A stretch of 64,000 nucleotides of DNA from Streptomyces sp. YS415 (GCF_023544665.1 NZ_JAMJFL010000020.1:1-64000), one strand, 5' to 3'; positions 7,034-14,722 are shown, counted from the first letter of the stretch. Notes: generated by a model from the letters alone, not told the origin. Numbers and translations: made by a program.

Positions 7034-8025
7034 CCACCAACCGCGCTCCCGAGGCGCCTTTGTCCGGAGTGCCGCCGCTGACGAAGCCGGAGATGGGCCT
7101 TGCCGGAGTTGGCGCGCTTGCCGCGGCCGGCGTCGGCGCGCTCGGTCTGATCTCTTCCTTCGACGCCGTGTCGGCCGCCGCTGCCCGATGGGGCTTCCAC
7201 GTTCCGTGGATGCTGCCGGTCGGGATCGATGTGGCCATCCCAGTGTTCACCGTCGCCAACCTGCTGTTGATCCGGATGGACATGGCGCTCGCGTGGGTGC
7301 GGTTCGTGCCGTGGGTGCTCACCCTGATCACTTGCGGGCTGAACATCGCCGCCGGACAGGGCATGTGGGCCAAGATCGCCCACGGCACGATGCCGCTGCT
7401 GTGGGTTGTGTTCTCCGAGATCGGCGCGCACATCTACGCCGTGCGGATCGGCGCGGCCACCGGCCGCCGCATGGAAAAAATCCGGTTCTCCCGCTGGCTG
7501 CTTGCCTTCCCCTCCACATTCGCGCTGTGGCGCCGCATGACGCTGTGGGAGATCACCTCTTACTCCGATGCCTTGGCGCGCGAGAAGGAACGGCAGTTGG
7601 CCCGCGCGGACCTGCGCGAGCGCTACGGCCGTAAGTGGCGCTCGAAGACCCCGCGGCGCGAGCGCGTGATGCTGCGGATGGGCGACCTGGTCCCCGCTGC
7701 CGAGCAGGAGACGCCCGCGCCGCCCCCGGCAGACAATCCGCCGGCACCGGTCGACGCCAAGCCGCGCCCGCGTCGCCGGACCCCCGCCAAGGGCAGGGCC
7801 AAGACTCAGCGCACCTTCGAGGAGGCGCTGACCGAGGCGCGTACGGTCACGGCAGAGTGGTCCGAGGCGGAGCTGACCGCGGACCGTCTGCGCACCACGC
7901 TGCATGTCTCGCAGGCCAACGCCCGCAAGCTGCGGGAGCAGTTGAAGGCAGAGCGCGCCGACGGTCGTCCGCTGCATTCCGTGGACGACGCGGAGGGCGA
8001 CGGCACGACGGCTGAGGCTGCCTGA
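7030..8025 (+). CDS. DUF2637 membrane protein, SpdB-like spread protein
   Basis: 331 aa. Residues ~20-165 contain four hydrophobic segments (around GLAGVGALAAAGVGALGLIS, WMLPVGIDVAIPVFTVANLL, WVRFVPWVLTLITCGLNIAA, TMPLLWVVFSEIGAHIYAV), the DUF2637 membrane domain. This is followed by a basic, proline-rich linker and a C-terminal helical region (EALTEARTVTAEWSEAEL to LREQLKAERA) that looks like a DNA-binding or coiled-coil tail. Such proteins are the spread (Spd) proteins of Streptomyces conjugative elements, thought to help TraB-delivered DNA move across septa of the recipient mycelium. It overlaps both neighbours (ATGA and TGATG), so it is tightly co-translated. Confidence 0.82.
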   Translation: MTTNRAPEAPLSGVPPLTKPEMGLAGVGALAAAGVGALGLISSFDAVSAAAARWGFHVPWMLPVGIDVAIPVFTVANLLLIRMDMALAWVRFVPWVLTLITCGLNIAAGQGMWAKIAHGTMPLLWVVFSEIGAHIYAVRIGAATGRRMEKIRFSRWLLAFPSTFALWRRMTLWEITSYSDALAREKERQLARADLRERYGRKWRSKTPRRERVMLRMGDLVPAAEQETPAPPPADNPPAPVDAKPRPRRRTPAKGRAKTQRTFEEALTEARTVTAEWSEAELTADRLRTTLHVSQANARKLREQLKAERADGRPLHSVDDAEGDGTTAEAA

Positions 8026-8396
8026 TGTTCGCCAAGTGCTTCGACCCGACCGGCGCGAGGCACGGACTGCCCACCTATCCGTGGCGCTATGCCCCCGACG
8101 GACTTGCCACCAAACGGCAGTTACGGGCCCGCGGCTTACGGCCCGGTGGGCAGTCCATCGCGGCGCAGATCATGCGCCCGCGCTACCGGCGCGGCCCCCT
8201 GGTCGCCTACCTCTACCGCGTCGACCGCGCCAAGCCCGTCCGGCCGATGACGCCGGGCAAGTGGGCCGCGCTCGCCAAGGCGAACCGTGCCCGCCGCACG
8301 TGCCCCACCTGCCGACAGGACGCCGGATACGTCATCCCCACGTCGCTCGGCATGTGCGTGCCCTGCGCCTACCCCGAGGAACAGCGCGCTGCCTGA
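8025..8396 (+). CDS. RRQRL-motif-like zinc-binding protein
   Basis: 123 aa. It contains a KRQLRARGLRPGGQ segment near residue 35, matching the 'RRQRL motif' small proteins of actinobacterial mobile elements. A C-terminal CPTC...CVPC pair spaced 15 residues apart looks like a four-cysteine zinc ribbon. The start codon overlaps the previous stop (TGATG). Its function is unknown; nucleic-acid binding during transfer or replication is an inference from the basic composition and zinc ribbon. Confidence 0.75.
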   Translation: MFAKCFDPTGARHGLPTYPWRYAPDGLATKRQLRARGLRPGGQSIAAQIMRPRYRRGPLVAYLYRVDRAKPVRPMTPGKWAALAKANRARRTCPTCRQDAGYVIPTSLGMCVPCAYPEEQRAA

Positions 8397-8397
8397 C

Positions 8398-8556
8398 CTA
8401 CCAGATGTCCAGGAACTCCAGGACGGCTTCGAGGACTCGGCTTCTGCGGCGGTGTGACTTGCTGCAAAAACGCCGCCTTCGCCAGCGGCTTTCTGGCTGC
8501 TGCACCGGCTGGCCGCACCACTTGCACGGCCGCGTCCTGAACTCAGATTTCCCCAT
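8398..8556 (-). CDS. Small zinc-finger-like protein on the opposite strand
   Basis: 52 aa from ATG 8556 (a longer 67-aa reading starts at 8601). A GGGGGG stretch sits just upstream of this ATG. The protein has CKWCGQPVQQP and RRRRFCSKSHRRR, a Cys-x2-Cys ... Cys-x3-His arrangement typical of tiny zinc proteins seen on Streptomyces elements. It starts MGKSEFRTRPC. It is the only gene on the minus strand within the transfer operon, fits exactly between two plus-strand genes, and would be convergent to the preceding one. Confidence 0.5.
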   Translation of the reverse strand: MGKSEFRTRPCKWCGQPVQQPESRWRRRRFCSKSHRRRSRVLEAVLEFLDIW

Positions 8557-8654
8557 GCCACCCCCCGTAGCACCACGATCCGGCGGGGTCCGTCCGCCCA
8601 CCTCCTACAGCGACGGCCGGACCCCGCCCTGCCTCCCACTGGAAGGAACCTTCA

Positions 8655-10880
8655 GTGAAGCACCCCGACGACGAGAACGAACTCTTCCACCGACTCGAAG
8701 CCGACATGGCCGCCGACTCCGGCGGCGAGGTAGTCGACCTCGACAAGGCACGGTCGGCCCGTACCGAGTCGGCCGACCCGACCGCCCGACCCGACTCCGA
8801 CCCGTCGGCCGACTCCGAGACCGGTCGGTCGGGTGCCGAGTCGGGCGACCCGACCGCGCGCGTGATGGTCGACTTGCCGACCCCGACGGCCACCGGTCCG
8901 GGCTACCTCGGTCGGCTGCTCGGTGCCCAGCGCCGTGCGGTCGTTCCCGTGTGGCTGCGGTCGGTGGCAGAACTGCGGACTGCCACGGCGTGGGTGGCCC
9001 GTCACTACGCCCACGCTGCCGGGTATCACGCGCTGCGCGCCCCGGTCTATGCCGCCCGGCTCGCCCTGCAAGCCCCGACCGGCGCCGCCCGATTCGTGGG
9101 CGGCACGATGCGATGGGTGGCCGACCGTGAGGGCGAACCGGTCCGACTCGCCGCGGTCCGGCGTGAGGACGCCGCGGAGTACCTGAAGCTGTCGCGGCAG
9201 CGCGATGGACGGGTCCGCCTGCGCACCCTCGTTGCCGTGCTCGCCATGTTCGTCGGGCTCGGCTCAGCGCTCGCCATCTACGTGCTCGCCCCCGACTGGC
9301 TTCAGGCGGTGTCGGTGAGCGCGGTCGTGATGGCGCTCGGGTTCGCCGGACGCCGCGCGGATGCCCCGGTCATCCACCGCGCGGTGGAACTGCCCAAGGC
9401 GGTCAAGCTCACCAGTGACATCGTGCTGCGGGCGCTGGGTGCTCTCGGCATCCCCGCCATAAACCAGGCGCAGGCCAAGGGGCGCGACGGGTTCGAGTTC
9501 ACCGCCCCGATCACCCGTGACGGCCCCGGATGGCGCGCGGAGGGCAACCTCCCGTACGGCGTCACGGTGACCGACGTCATCGAGCGTCGCGACCGGCTCG
9601 CTTCCGGCCTGCGCCGCCCGCTCGGGTGCGTGTGGCCCGAGGCGGTACCGGATGAGCACACCGGTCACCTCGTCCTGTGGGTGGGGGATCAGGACATGTC
9701 CCGCGCCAAGCAGCCCAAGTGGCCGCTGCTCAAGTCGGGTTCGGTGGACCTGTTCAAGCCGGTCGCCTACGGCACTGACCAGCGCGGACGCTGGGTTGAG
9801 GCGACGCTGATGTACATCGCGGGCGTCATCGGCGCCATCCCGCGCATGGGCAAGACCTTCCTGCTCAGACTGCTGCTGCTCATCGCTGCGCTGGACCCGC
9901 GCGCGGAGCTGCACACCTACGACATGAAGGGCACGGGCGACCTTGACCCGGTCGGCGATGCCGTCTCACACCGCCATGCCGCGGGCGACGACGACGAGTC
10001 CATCGAGTACTGCCTGAACGACTTCCGGGCACTGCGCGAGGAACTGCGGCGCCGCACCAAGGTGATCCGCTCGCTTCCGCGGGATGTCTGCCCGGAGTCG
10101 AAGGTGACCAGCACTCTCGCCGACAAGCGCTCCCTGGGTCTGCACCCGATCGTGATTGGAGTGGATGAGTGCCAGGTGCTGTTCGAGCACCCCGAGCACG
10201 CCAAGGAGTTCGAGGAGATCGCAACCGACCTGGTCAAGCGCGGTCCGGCCACTGGCATCGTGCTGCTGCTTGCCACGCAGCGCCCGGACGCCAAGGCGCT
10301 GCCCACCGGCATCAGCGCGAACGCTTCGGCCCGGTGGTGCCTGAAGGTCATGGGTCAGCTCGAAAACGACATGGTGCTTGGCACGTCCGCGTACAAGCGG
10401 GGCGTGCGGGCGACCATGTTCGCCTGGGGTGACAAGGGCATTCACTACTTCGTCGGTGAAGGCTCGGACGCCCGGATCGTTCGCTCCATCTACATCGACG
10501 GTCAGGGCGCCGAAGTCATCGGTGCCCGCGCCCGTCGCTTGCGCGAGGAAGCGGGCACCCTGTCCGGGCACGCACTCGGGGAGGCACCCGAGTCGGTCAC
10601 CAGCGCGTATGACCTGCTGCGCGACATCCTCGCCGTGGCGCCGGCCGATGAGCCCAAGGTGTGGTCCGAAACCGTCGTTGCCCGGCTCGCAGAGCTGCGC
10701 GAGGAGGTCTACGACGGCTGGGACCCCGAGGGACTGGCCGCGGCTCTGAAACCGCACGGCGTCTCCACGATCCAGGTGGGCCGCCGGGTCAAGGGCAAGG
10801 TCGTCAACCGGCGCGGCATTGACCGCTCCCACATCGTCACGGCGATTGCGGAGCGTGACGGAAAGCGGGACGCGGGCTAA
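8655..10880 (+). CDS. TraB/FtsK-SpoIIIE-type DNA translocase (conjugal transfer)
   Basis: 741 aa. N-terminal ~75 residues are low-complexity and acidic (repeated SADPTAR/SGDPTAR). Two membrane segments follow (around residues 188-212 and 217-235). The motor domain has Walker A GAIPRMGKTF (393-402) and Walker B PIVIGVDECQ (Asp504-Glu505), then LLATQRPDAKALPTGI, a typical FtsK segment. The C-terminal ~80 residues (DPEGLAAALKPHGVSTIQVG) look like a winged helix that binds the clt DNA site. Proteins of this family move double-stranded plasmid DNA between mycelia as a hexamer without nicking. GACCCGAC repeats lie within its own first 200 bases, and CCGCTA palindromes just after its stop. The ribosome site is GGAAGGAA. 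Confidence 0.92.
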   Translation: MKHPDDENELFHRLEADMAADSGGEVVDLDKARSARTESADPTARPDSDPSADSETGRSGAESGDPTARVMVDLPTPTATGPGYLGRLLGAQRRAVVPVWLRSVAELRTATAWVARHYAHAAGYHALRAPVYAARLALQAPTGAARFVGGTMRWVADREGEPVRLAAVRREDAAEYLKLSRQRDGRVRLRTLVAVLAMFVGLGSALAIYVLAPDWLQAVSVSAVVMALGFAGRRADAPVIHRAVELPKAVKLTSDIVLRALGALGIPAINQAQAKGRDGFEFTAPITRDGPGWRAEGNLPYGVTVTDVIERRDRLASGLRRPLGCVWPEAVPDEHTGHLVLWVGDQDMSRAKQPKWPLLKSGSVDLFKPVAYGTDQRGRWVEATLMYIAGVIGAIPRMGKTFLLRLLLLIAALDPRAELHTYDMKGTGDLDPVGDAVSHRHAAGDDDESIEYCLNDFRALREELRRRTKVIRSLPRDVCPESKVTSTLADKRSLGLHPIVIGVDECQVLFEHPEHAKEFEEIATDLVKRGPATGIVLLLATQRPDAKALPTGISANASARWCLKVMGQLENDMVLGTSAYKRGVRATMFAWGDKGIHYFVGEGSDARIVRSIYIDGQGAEVIGARARRLREEAGTLSGHALGEAPESVTSAYDLLRDILAVAPADEPKVWSETVVARLAELREEVYDGWDPEGLAAALKPHGVSTIQVGRRVKGKVVNRRGIDRSHIVTAIAERDGKRDAG
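8775..8854 (+). repeat. GACCCGAC repeats, candidate clt / TraB recognition sites
   Basis: GACCCGAC at 8775-8782, 8788-8795 and 8847-8854, GACCCGTC at 8799-8806, with reverse-oriented GTCGGG-type copies at 8828-8835 and 8840-8847. TraB of Streptomyces plasmid pSVH1 is known to recognise an 8-bp GACCCGGA repeat; these match 7 of 8 positions (6 of 8 for the third). The repeats lie in the low-complexity coding start of traB. Confidence 0.4.
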
Positions 10881-10890
10881 GACTCCGGGG

Positions 10891-10978
10891 CCGCTAGCGC
10901 TAGCGGCACACCCCGCTAACGTTAGCGGCCCCGCTAGCGCCCCAAACCCGCTCTGATCAGGCCGCTAGCGGATAGCGG
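10891..10978. repeat. CCGCTA palindrome cluster behind traB
   Basis: Two perfect 16-bp palindromes, CCGCTAGCGCTAGCGG (10891-10906) and CCGCTAACGTTAGCGG (10913-10928), then CCGCTAGCG (10931-10939) and CCGCTAGCGG (10962-10971) followed by TAGCGG (10973-10978). That is four CCGCTA and four TAGCGG half-sites within 88 bp, starting 11 bp after the traB stop. The same hexamer dominates the array at 14486-14701. It may be a clt, a replication site or a regulator site. Confidence 0.75.
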
Positions 10979-11021
10979 CCCACCTGCGGAAACCCCTGAA
11001 AACCGCCTGGAAGGGTCCGCC

Positions 11022-11279
11022 ATGACCCCTGTCCTGCTCGCTATCACCCTGATTCTGGGTGTAACGCTATGTTACGCCGCCGTGTGCGCTGCCTCGCCGT
11101 TCGGCAACTGCCGCAAGTGCAACGGCTGGGGCTTCCAGATGAAGACCGACCGCAAGGGCCGCCAGAAGCGCGGCAAGGACTGCCGCCGCTGCAAGGCCAC
11201 CGGCAAGCGTATACGCGTCGGCCGCTGGCTCTACAACCGCTGGGCCCGCATCTACCGCGCCGGCACCGACACCCCCTGA
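11022..11279 (+). CDS. Small membrane-anchored zinc-motif protein (85 aa)
   Basis: 85 aa. The N-terminus is one membrane helix (PVLLAITLILGVTLCYAAVCA). The rest is very basic and holds CRKCNGWGF and CRRCKATGK, i.e. two C-x2-C-x-G/A-x-G motifs like one DnaJ zinc-finger module. A GGAAGGG ribosome site precedes ATG 11022. Similar short proteins follow the transfer translocase in many Streptomyces elements; a role in DNA spread or nucleic acid handling at the membrane is inferred, not shown. Confidence 0.7.
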   Translation: MTPVLLAITLILGVTLCYAAVCAASPFGNCRKCNGWGFQMKTDRKGRQKRGKDCRRCKATGKRIRVGRWLYNRWARIYRAGTDTP

Positions 11280-11293
11280 ACGGAAGGCTCCCG

Positions 11294-11488
11294 ATGATCC
11301 TGAACATCTCCGCCGTGCTGCTGTTCGGCGCCGCGTCCGCCCTCGCCGTCAAGACCAAGTCCGCCGGAGGCGGTGCGGCCATCGCGCTGTTCCTCTTCGG
11401 GTTCTTCGTCGCCGGGACCGGCGCGTACGAGCCCATCCACAACCTCGTGCAGGCGTCCGCCGACGCCCTGTCCGCCCTCGGGAACTGA
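11294..11488 (+). CDS. Small membrane protein (64 aa)
   Basis: 64 aa starting MILNISAVLLFGAASALAV from ATG 11294, with GGAAGG 6 bases upstream. Two hydrophobic segments (residues ~3-20 and ~27-45) predict a hairpin in the membrane. It lies 14 bp after the zinc-motif gene and 12 bp before the next membrane gene, so it is part of the spread-gene cluster. No family is recognised beyond resemblance in size and position to SpdA/SpdB-type proteins. Confidence 0.65.
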   Translation: MILNISAVLLFGAASALAVKTKSAGGGAAIALFLFGFFVAGTGAYEPIHNLVQASADALSALGN

Positions 11489-11500
11489 AGGAGGCTCGCT

Positions 11501-11962
11501 GTGTACGAGCACGCCAACCTCGTGCCCGGCCGCCGTGAGGCGACCGTGGAAGTCCACCGGCCCACCCCGCTCGCCCCGATGCCGTCGGCGCCGGTCGTAC
11601 CGGTACAGCCGGGCAGCATCCCATCCGTGGCGAGCATCGTCCTGCCGGACGGCCGCGTCGTCACCGGCTACTCCCTCGAACCCGCCAAGCCCGAACCGGT
11701 CGCGGCCAAGCCGCCCGTCTCGCGCGCAGCGGTGAACATCGCACTCGGGGGCATCGGGTTCGGTGCCGCCTGCGGCGGGCTGTTCCTGCTGGCCGCGTTC
11801 ATCACTGCGCTGACCGCGCTCATCACTCAGCTCATCACCCTCGCCGCCGTCATCTTCGGCGGATGGGTCGCCGTGCAGGTCTTCAGCGCGAGCGGCCACA
11901 GCGGCGGCAACACCTTCAACATCCGCAAGGCCGTCTTCAAGCGCAACCACTTCCACGGCTAG
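11501..11962 (+). CDS. Membrane protein, putative spread function (153 aa)
   Basis: 153 aa from GTG 11501, with AAGGAGG ideally placed upstream. A proline-rich N-terminal half (HRPTPLAPMPSAPVVPVQPG) is followed by two adjacent membrane helices (residues ~77-105 and ~107-128) and a short basic tail ending RNHFHG. The ITALTALITQLITLAAVIFG segment is rich in Thr/Leu repeats. I do not recognise a named family. Position after traB and next to other tiny membrane proteins suggests a role in intramycelial spread. Confidence 0.65.
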   Translation: MYEHANLVPGRREATVEVHRPTPLAPMPSAPVVPVQPGSIPSVASIVLPDGRVVTGYSLEPAKPEPVAAKPPVSRAAVNIALGGIGFGAACGGLFLLAAFITALTALITQLITLAAVIFGGWVAVQVFSASGHSGGNTFNIRKAVFKRNHFHG

Positions 11963-11967
11963 CTACG

Positions 11968-12040
11968 CCCGAGGCGGGCGCCGTCTCACCACAAGCCTGC
12001 GCCCGCCCCGGTTCTCCTGTCCCTCCAACAGAACAAGGAG
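11968..12040 (+). promoter_or_regulatory. Leader with GCCGTCTCACCA box before the replication genes
   Basis: The box GCCGTCTCACCA (11981-11992) found in leader repeats A and B recurs here, followed as in copy B by a GCCTGCG element, TCCCTCC and an AGGAG ribosome site. A GCCCG..GCGGGC hairpin precedes the box. It opens the replication gene cluster, suggesting a shared control of three transcripts of the element. Confidence 0.4.
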
Positions 12041-12049
12041 ACCTTCAGC

Positions 12050-12127
12050 ATGACCCAACGTCGTGCAAACGGCGAGGGCCATCCGGCCCATGCCACCCCA
12101 TCGAGCGTGATCGGGGTGACGGCATGA
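12050..12127 (+). CDS. 25-aa leader peptide coupled to the primase gene
   Basis: A short frame MTQRRANGEGHPAHATPSSV... of 25 codons from ATG 12050, with AAGGAG 10 bases upstream (12035-12040). Its TGA overlaps the ATG of the primase-polymerase (ATGA at 12124-12127), while the primase has no good ribosome site of its own. Translation of the peptide would therefore feed ribosomes to the replication gene. It is either a regulatory leader or a very small element protein. Confidence 0.5.
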   Translation: MTQRRANGEGHPAHATPSSVIGVTA

Positions 12128-13014
12128 ACCGTCACCTCCTGTTCGCCGCCCTCGATGCCGCGGAGCGGGGATGGGCCGTCCTCCCACTCCGTCCCGGCGG
12201 CAAGCGCCCGGCCCTACACGGTGAGGACGTGTGCCCCGGCATCGGGGACTGCGCGGGCGGTCACCGCAAGTGGGAACAGCGCGCCACCATCGACCCCGAC
12301 CGCATCCGCCGCGCGTGGGGCGACTTGCCGTTCAACGTCGGCATCGCAACCGGGCCGTCCGGGCTGGTCGTCGTCGACCTCGACCTGCCCAAGCGGAAGA
12401 GCAGTGCGGACACGCCTAACGGCGTGACGACCTTCACGGCGCTCTGCGAGCGCGCCGGACAGGCCGTGCCCACTACTCGCACGGTGCGGACTGCGAGCGG
12501 TGGGGTCCACCTGTACTTCACCGCCCCGTCTGGTGCCCGGCTCGGCAACACGGCCGGACGGCTCGGCAAACGCATCGACACCCGCGCGTGGGGTGGCTAC
12601 GTCGTCGCCCCCGGCAGCCTCACCGCTGCGGGTGCCTACGCGGTCCTCAACGACATGCCGCCCGCTCCCCTGCCGGAGTGGCTGTGCGCTTTCCTGACGG
12701 CACGTCAGGCATTGCGGGCACTAACGGCTGCACCATCGTCTGTGCGGGCGTCCAGCTATGCCGCATCGGGCTTGAACGCGGAAACCGCGTCCGTGCGGCA
12801 GGCACCGGAGGGCGAACGCAACGCCACGTTGCTGCGGGCGGCGCGAGCCTTGGGGCGGTTCATCGCGTGGGGCGACCTCCCCAGGGAGCAGGTTGAGGAG
12901 GCTCTTCAGTGGGCGGGGGAGCAGGCCGGTTTGTCGCCGCGGTCGTGTGAAGCGACCATTCGCAGCGGTCTGAACTGGTCGATTGCCCGCAACAGTCAGG
13001 GGAGGGCGGCATGA
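12124..13014 (+). CDS. Bifunctional DNA primase/polymerase (RepSA-type replication protein)
   Basis: 296 aa. The start HLLFAALDAAERGWAVLPL, the G-K-x-P segment (GGKRPALHG) and NVGIATGPSGLVVVDLD with acidic residues Asp85 and Asp87 are the prim-pol signature of the archaeo-eukaryotic primase fold. SGGVHLYFTAP and DTRAWGGYVVAPGS follow in the usual order. The C-terminal ~80 residues (EGERNATLLRAARALGRFI) resemble the primase C-terminal helical domain. It would start replication of the excised element. In many AICEs the primase is fused to a helicase; here the ATPase is a separate gene (13364-14539). Confidence 0.88.
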   Translation: MNRHLLFAALDAAERGWAVLPLRPGGKRPALHGEDVCPGIGDCAGGHRKWEQRATIDPDRIRRAWGDLPFNVGIATGPSGLVVVDLDLPKRKSSADTPNGVTTFTALCERAGQAVPTTRTVRTASGGVHLYFTAPSGARLGNTAGRLGKRIDTRAWGGYVVAPGSLTAAGAYAVLNDMPPAPLPEWLCAFLTARQALRALTAAPSSVRASSYAASGLNAETASVRQAPEGERNATLLRAARALGRFIAWGDLPREQVEEALQWAGEQAGLSPRSCEATIRSGLNWSIARNSQGRAA

Positions 13015-13367
13015 GCACCCCGCCCCGCCCTCCCCTGAAGAGCCTTCCCGCCACCCGGACCGGTCCGTGCGCCGCCGCACAAGCCGCGCCCCGTCCGGCC
13101 GTGGGCGAGCCGAAAGGAGCCGCCCGCAAGGGCGTCCCTTCTGCTCTTCGTCCTGACCCGCAGCAGGGCGACGGCCGGTACCCGATCGCGTGGCTGTGCA
13201 TCTGCGCGCCGCGTGACGCCGTGCCTACCGCCACCTCGAAGTGTCTGTGCGGCAGGGACCGCAGCGCCATCGGCCACACGAAGGTGCTCGTCCTGATCGA
13301 CGACCACACCGCCCACCGCGACGCATGCCCGCTCCGCACCAACCAGGAAGGGAGGCAGGCGGCATGA
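13011..13367 (+). CDS. Hypothetical protein between primase and ATPase (118 aa)
   Basis: 118 aa, overlapping the primase stop (ATGA at 13011-13014) and the start of the ATPase gene by 4 bp, so coupled at both ends. The first 60 residues are proline/alanine-rich and probably disordered; the second half has a compact segment with Cys and His (WLCICAPRD, KCLCGRDRSAIGH, LIDDHTAHRDACPL) that could bind zinc. It is not recognised as a known family. The position suggests a linker or accessory subunit of the split replication protein. Confidence 0.6.
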   Translation: MSTPPRPPLKSLPATRTGPCAAAQAAPRPAVGEPKGAARKGVPSALRPDPQQGDGRYPIAWLCICAPRDAVPTATSKCLCGRDRSAIGHTKVLVLIDDHTAHRDACPLRTNQEGRQAA

Positions 13368-14539
13368 GCGCCAACCCGCCGGCACCCGCCATGGACGGCT
13401 CCGCACTGCTTGATGAGGTGGAAGCCTTCCACCGCCGTTTCAACATCTTCCCCCTCGAAGCCGCATACGTCGCCGTGACGCTGTGGGACGCACACGCGCA
13501 CCTGCTCGACTGCTTCGACTCCACACCGCGGCTCGCGTTCCTCTCCCCGGAGCCGGGCTCCGGCAAGTCCCGCGCGTTGGAGATCGTGGAAACCCTCGTG
13601 CCGCAACCGATGGTGGCGGTCAACGCCTCGGCCTCCGCGCTCTTCCGCGCGGTGTCCGGGATGGAGGGACGGCCGACCATCCTCTTCGACGAGATCGACA
13701 CCGTCTTTGGCCCCAAAGCCGGAGAGAACGAACAACTCCGCGGATTCTTGAACGCAGGGCACCGCCGTTCCGGCGTCATGTGGCGCTGCGTCGGCGATGG
13801 GTCCAATCAGCAGGTGCAGGAGTTCCCGTCCTTCTGCGGGGTCGCGGTCGCGGGACTCGGCTCGCTGCCGGACACGATCCTCACGCGTTCGGTCATCGTC
13901 CGCATGCGCCGCCGTGCACCGAACGAGCGGGTTGAGCCGTTCCGGCAGCGCATCCACGAGAAGGAGGGCCACGCGCTGCGCGATCGGCTCGCCGCATGGG
14001 CGCAGTCCGTCCGCCACCTGGTCGACGGAGTGTTCCCGGAGCTCCCGGAGGGCGTCAGCGACCGGCCCGCGGACGTGTGGGAGCCCCTGCTCGCCATCGC
14101 GGACGCGGCGGGCGGCACGTGGCCGGAGCGGGCCCGCACTGCCTGCATCGAGCTGGTGAACGCGGCCAAGACCAGCGACAAGGGGAGCATCGGTATCCGC
14201 CTGCTCACCGACCTGCGCGACTACGTGTTCAACGGCATCGACCGCCTGCCAACCGTCGCCATCCTCGACAGGCTGCACAGCCTCGAAGAGGCGCCGTGGG
14301 CGGACATGAGCGGCAAGCCGCTCGACGCCCGCGGGCTTTCGCGGATGCTGCGGGAGTACATGACCGCGGACAACACACCCATCGCGGCCCGCAACATCAA
14401 GGCAGGCGGGAGCGTCATGAAGGGCTACTACGCGAGCGATCTGCATGACGCGTGGCAGCGCTACTGCCCACCCCCCGCGGAAAGTGCGCTACTTCCGCTA
14501 CCTCCGCTACCGGGCAGCTCAGAGGCGGTTTCCGGGTAG
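13364..14539 (+). CDS. DUF3631 ATPase, replication helicase-like
   Basis: 391 aa from ATG 13364 with an AAGGGAGG ribosome site. Walker A is PEPGSGKSR (Lys68) and Walker B TILFDEID (Asp109-Glu110). The segment FLNAGHRRSGVMWR and the sensor-like LGSLPDTILTRSVIVRM are the arrangement of the DUF3631/YfjI-type ATPase that accompanies prim-pol proteins. The DUF3631 part proper starts near residue 210 (WEPLLAIADAAGGTWPERAR) and includes IGIRLLTDLRDYVFNG. Its last codons overlap the left arm of the CCGCTAC array: the LPLPPLP coding stretch is a by-product of that repeat. Confidence 0.88.
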   Translation: MSANPPAPAMDGSALLDEVEAFHRRFNIFPLEAAYVAVTLWDAHAHLLDCFDSTPRLAFLSPEPGSGKSRALEIVETLVPQPMVAVNASASALFRAVSGMEGRPTILFDEIDTVFGPKAGENEQLRGFLNAGHRRSGVMWRCVGDGSNQQVQEFPSFCGVAVAGLGSLPDTILTRSVIVRMRRRAPNERVEPFRQRIHEKEGHALRDRLAAWAQSVRHLVDGVFPELPEGVSDRPADVWEPLLAIADAAGGTWPERARTACIELVNAAKTSDKGSIGIRLLTDLRDYVFNGIDRLPTVAILDRLHSLEEAPWADMSGKPLDARGLSRMLREYMTADNTPIAARNIKAGGSVMKGYYASDLHDAWQRYCPPPAESALLPLPPLPGSSEAVSG

Positions 14540-14701
14540 CGGCAAGCCGCTCCGCATCCGCTACCGCAACACCCCATCCGCTACCCGCCCCGCGGTCACG
14601 AACCCGGAGCTGGTAGCGGCTCCATCCGCTACCGCTACCTCTATCCGCTACCTGGATCATGCCTCTGACCAGGGCGGTAGCGGAGGTAGCGGAAGTAGCG
14701 G
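14486..14701. repeat. Mirror-symmetric CCGCTAC/GTAGCGG array, candidate origin
   Basis: Sites in + orientation: 14486 (GCGCTAC), 14495, 14504, 14558, 14578, 14626, 14632, 14645. Sites in - orientation (GTAGCGG): 14536, 14613, 14677, 14686, 14695. Four pairs are exact mirror images about position 14593.5: 14486/14695, 14495/14686, 14504/14677 (each triplet with 9-bp period) and 14536/14645. Iteron-like density next to the replication genes suggests the replication origin or a control site for xis. Confidence 0.75.
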
Positions 14702-14722
14702 ACCTGAGAGGAAGAGGAGCCA

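Noticed and set aside
12860..14446. 528-codon minus-strand frame opposite the replication genes
   Set aside because: The plus strand carries prim-pol and P-loop motifs; the minus frame has none.
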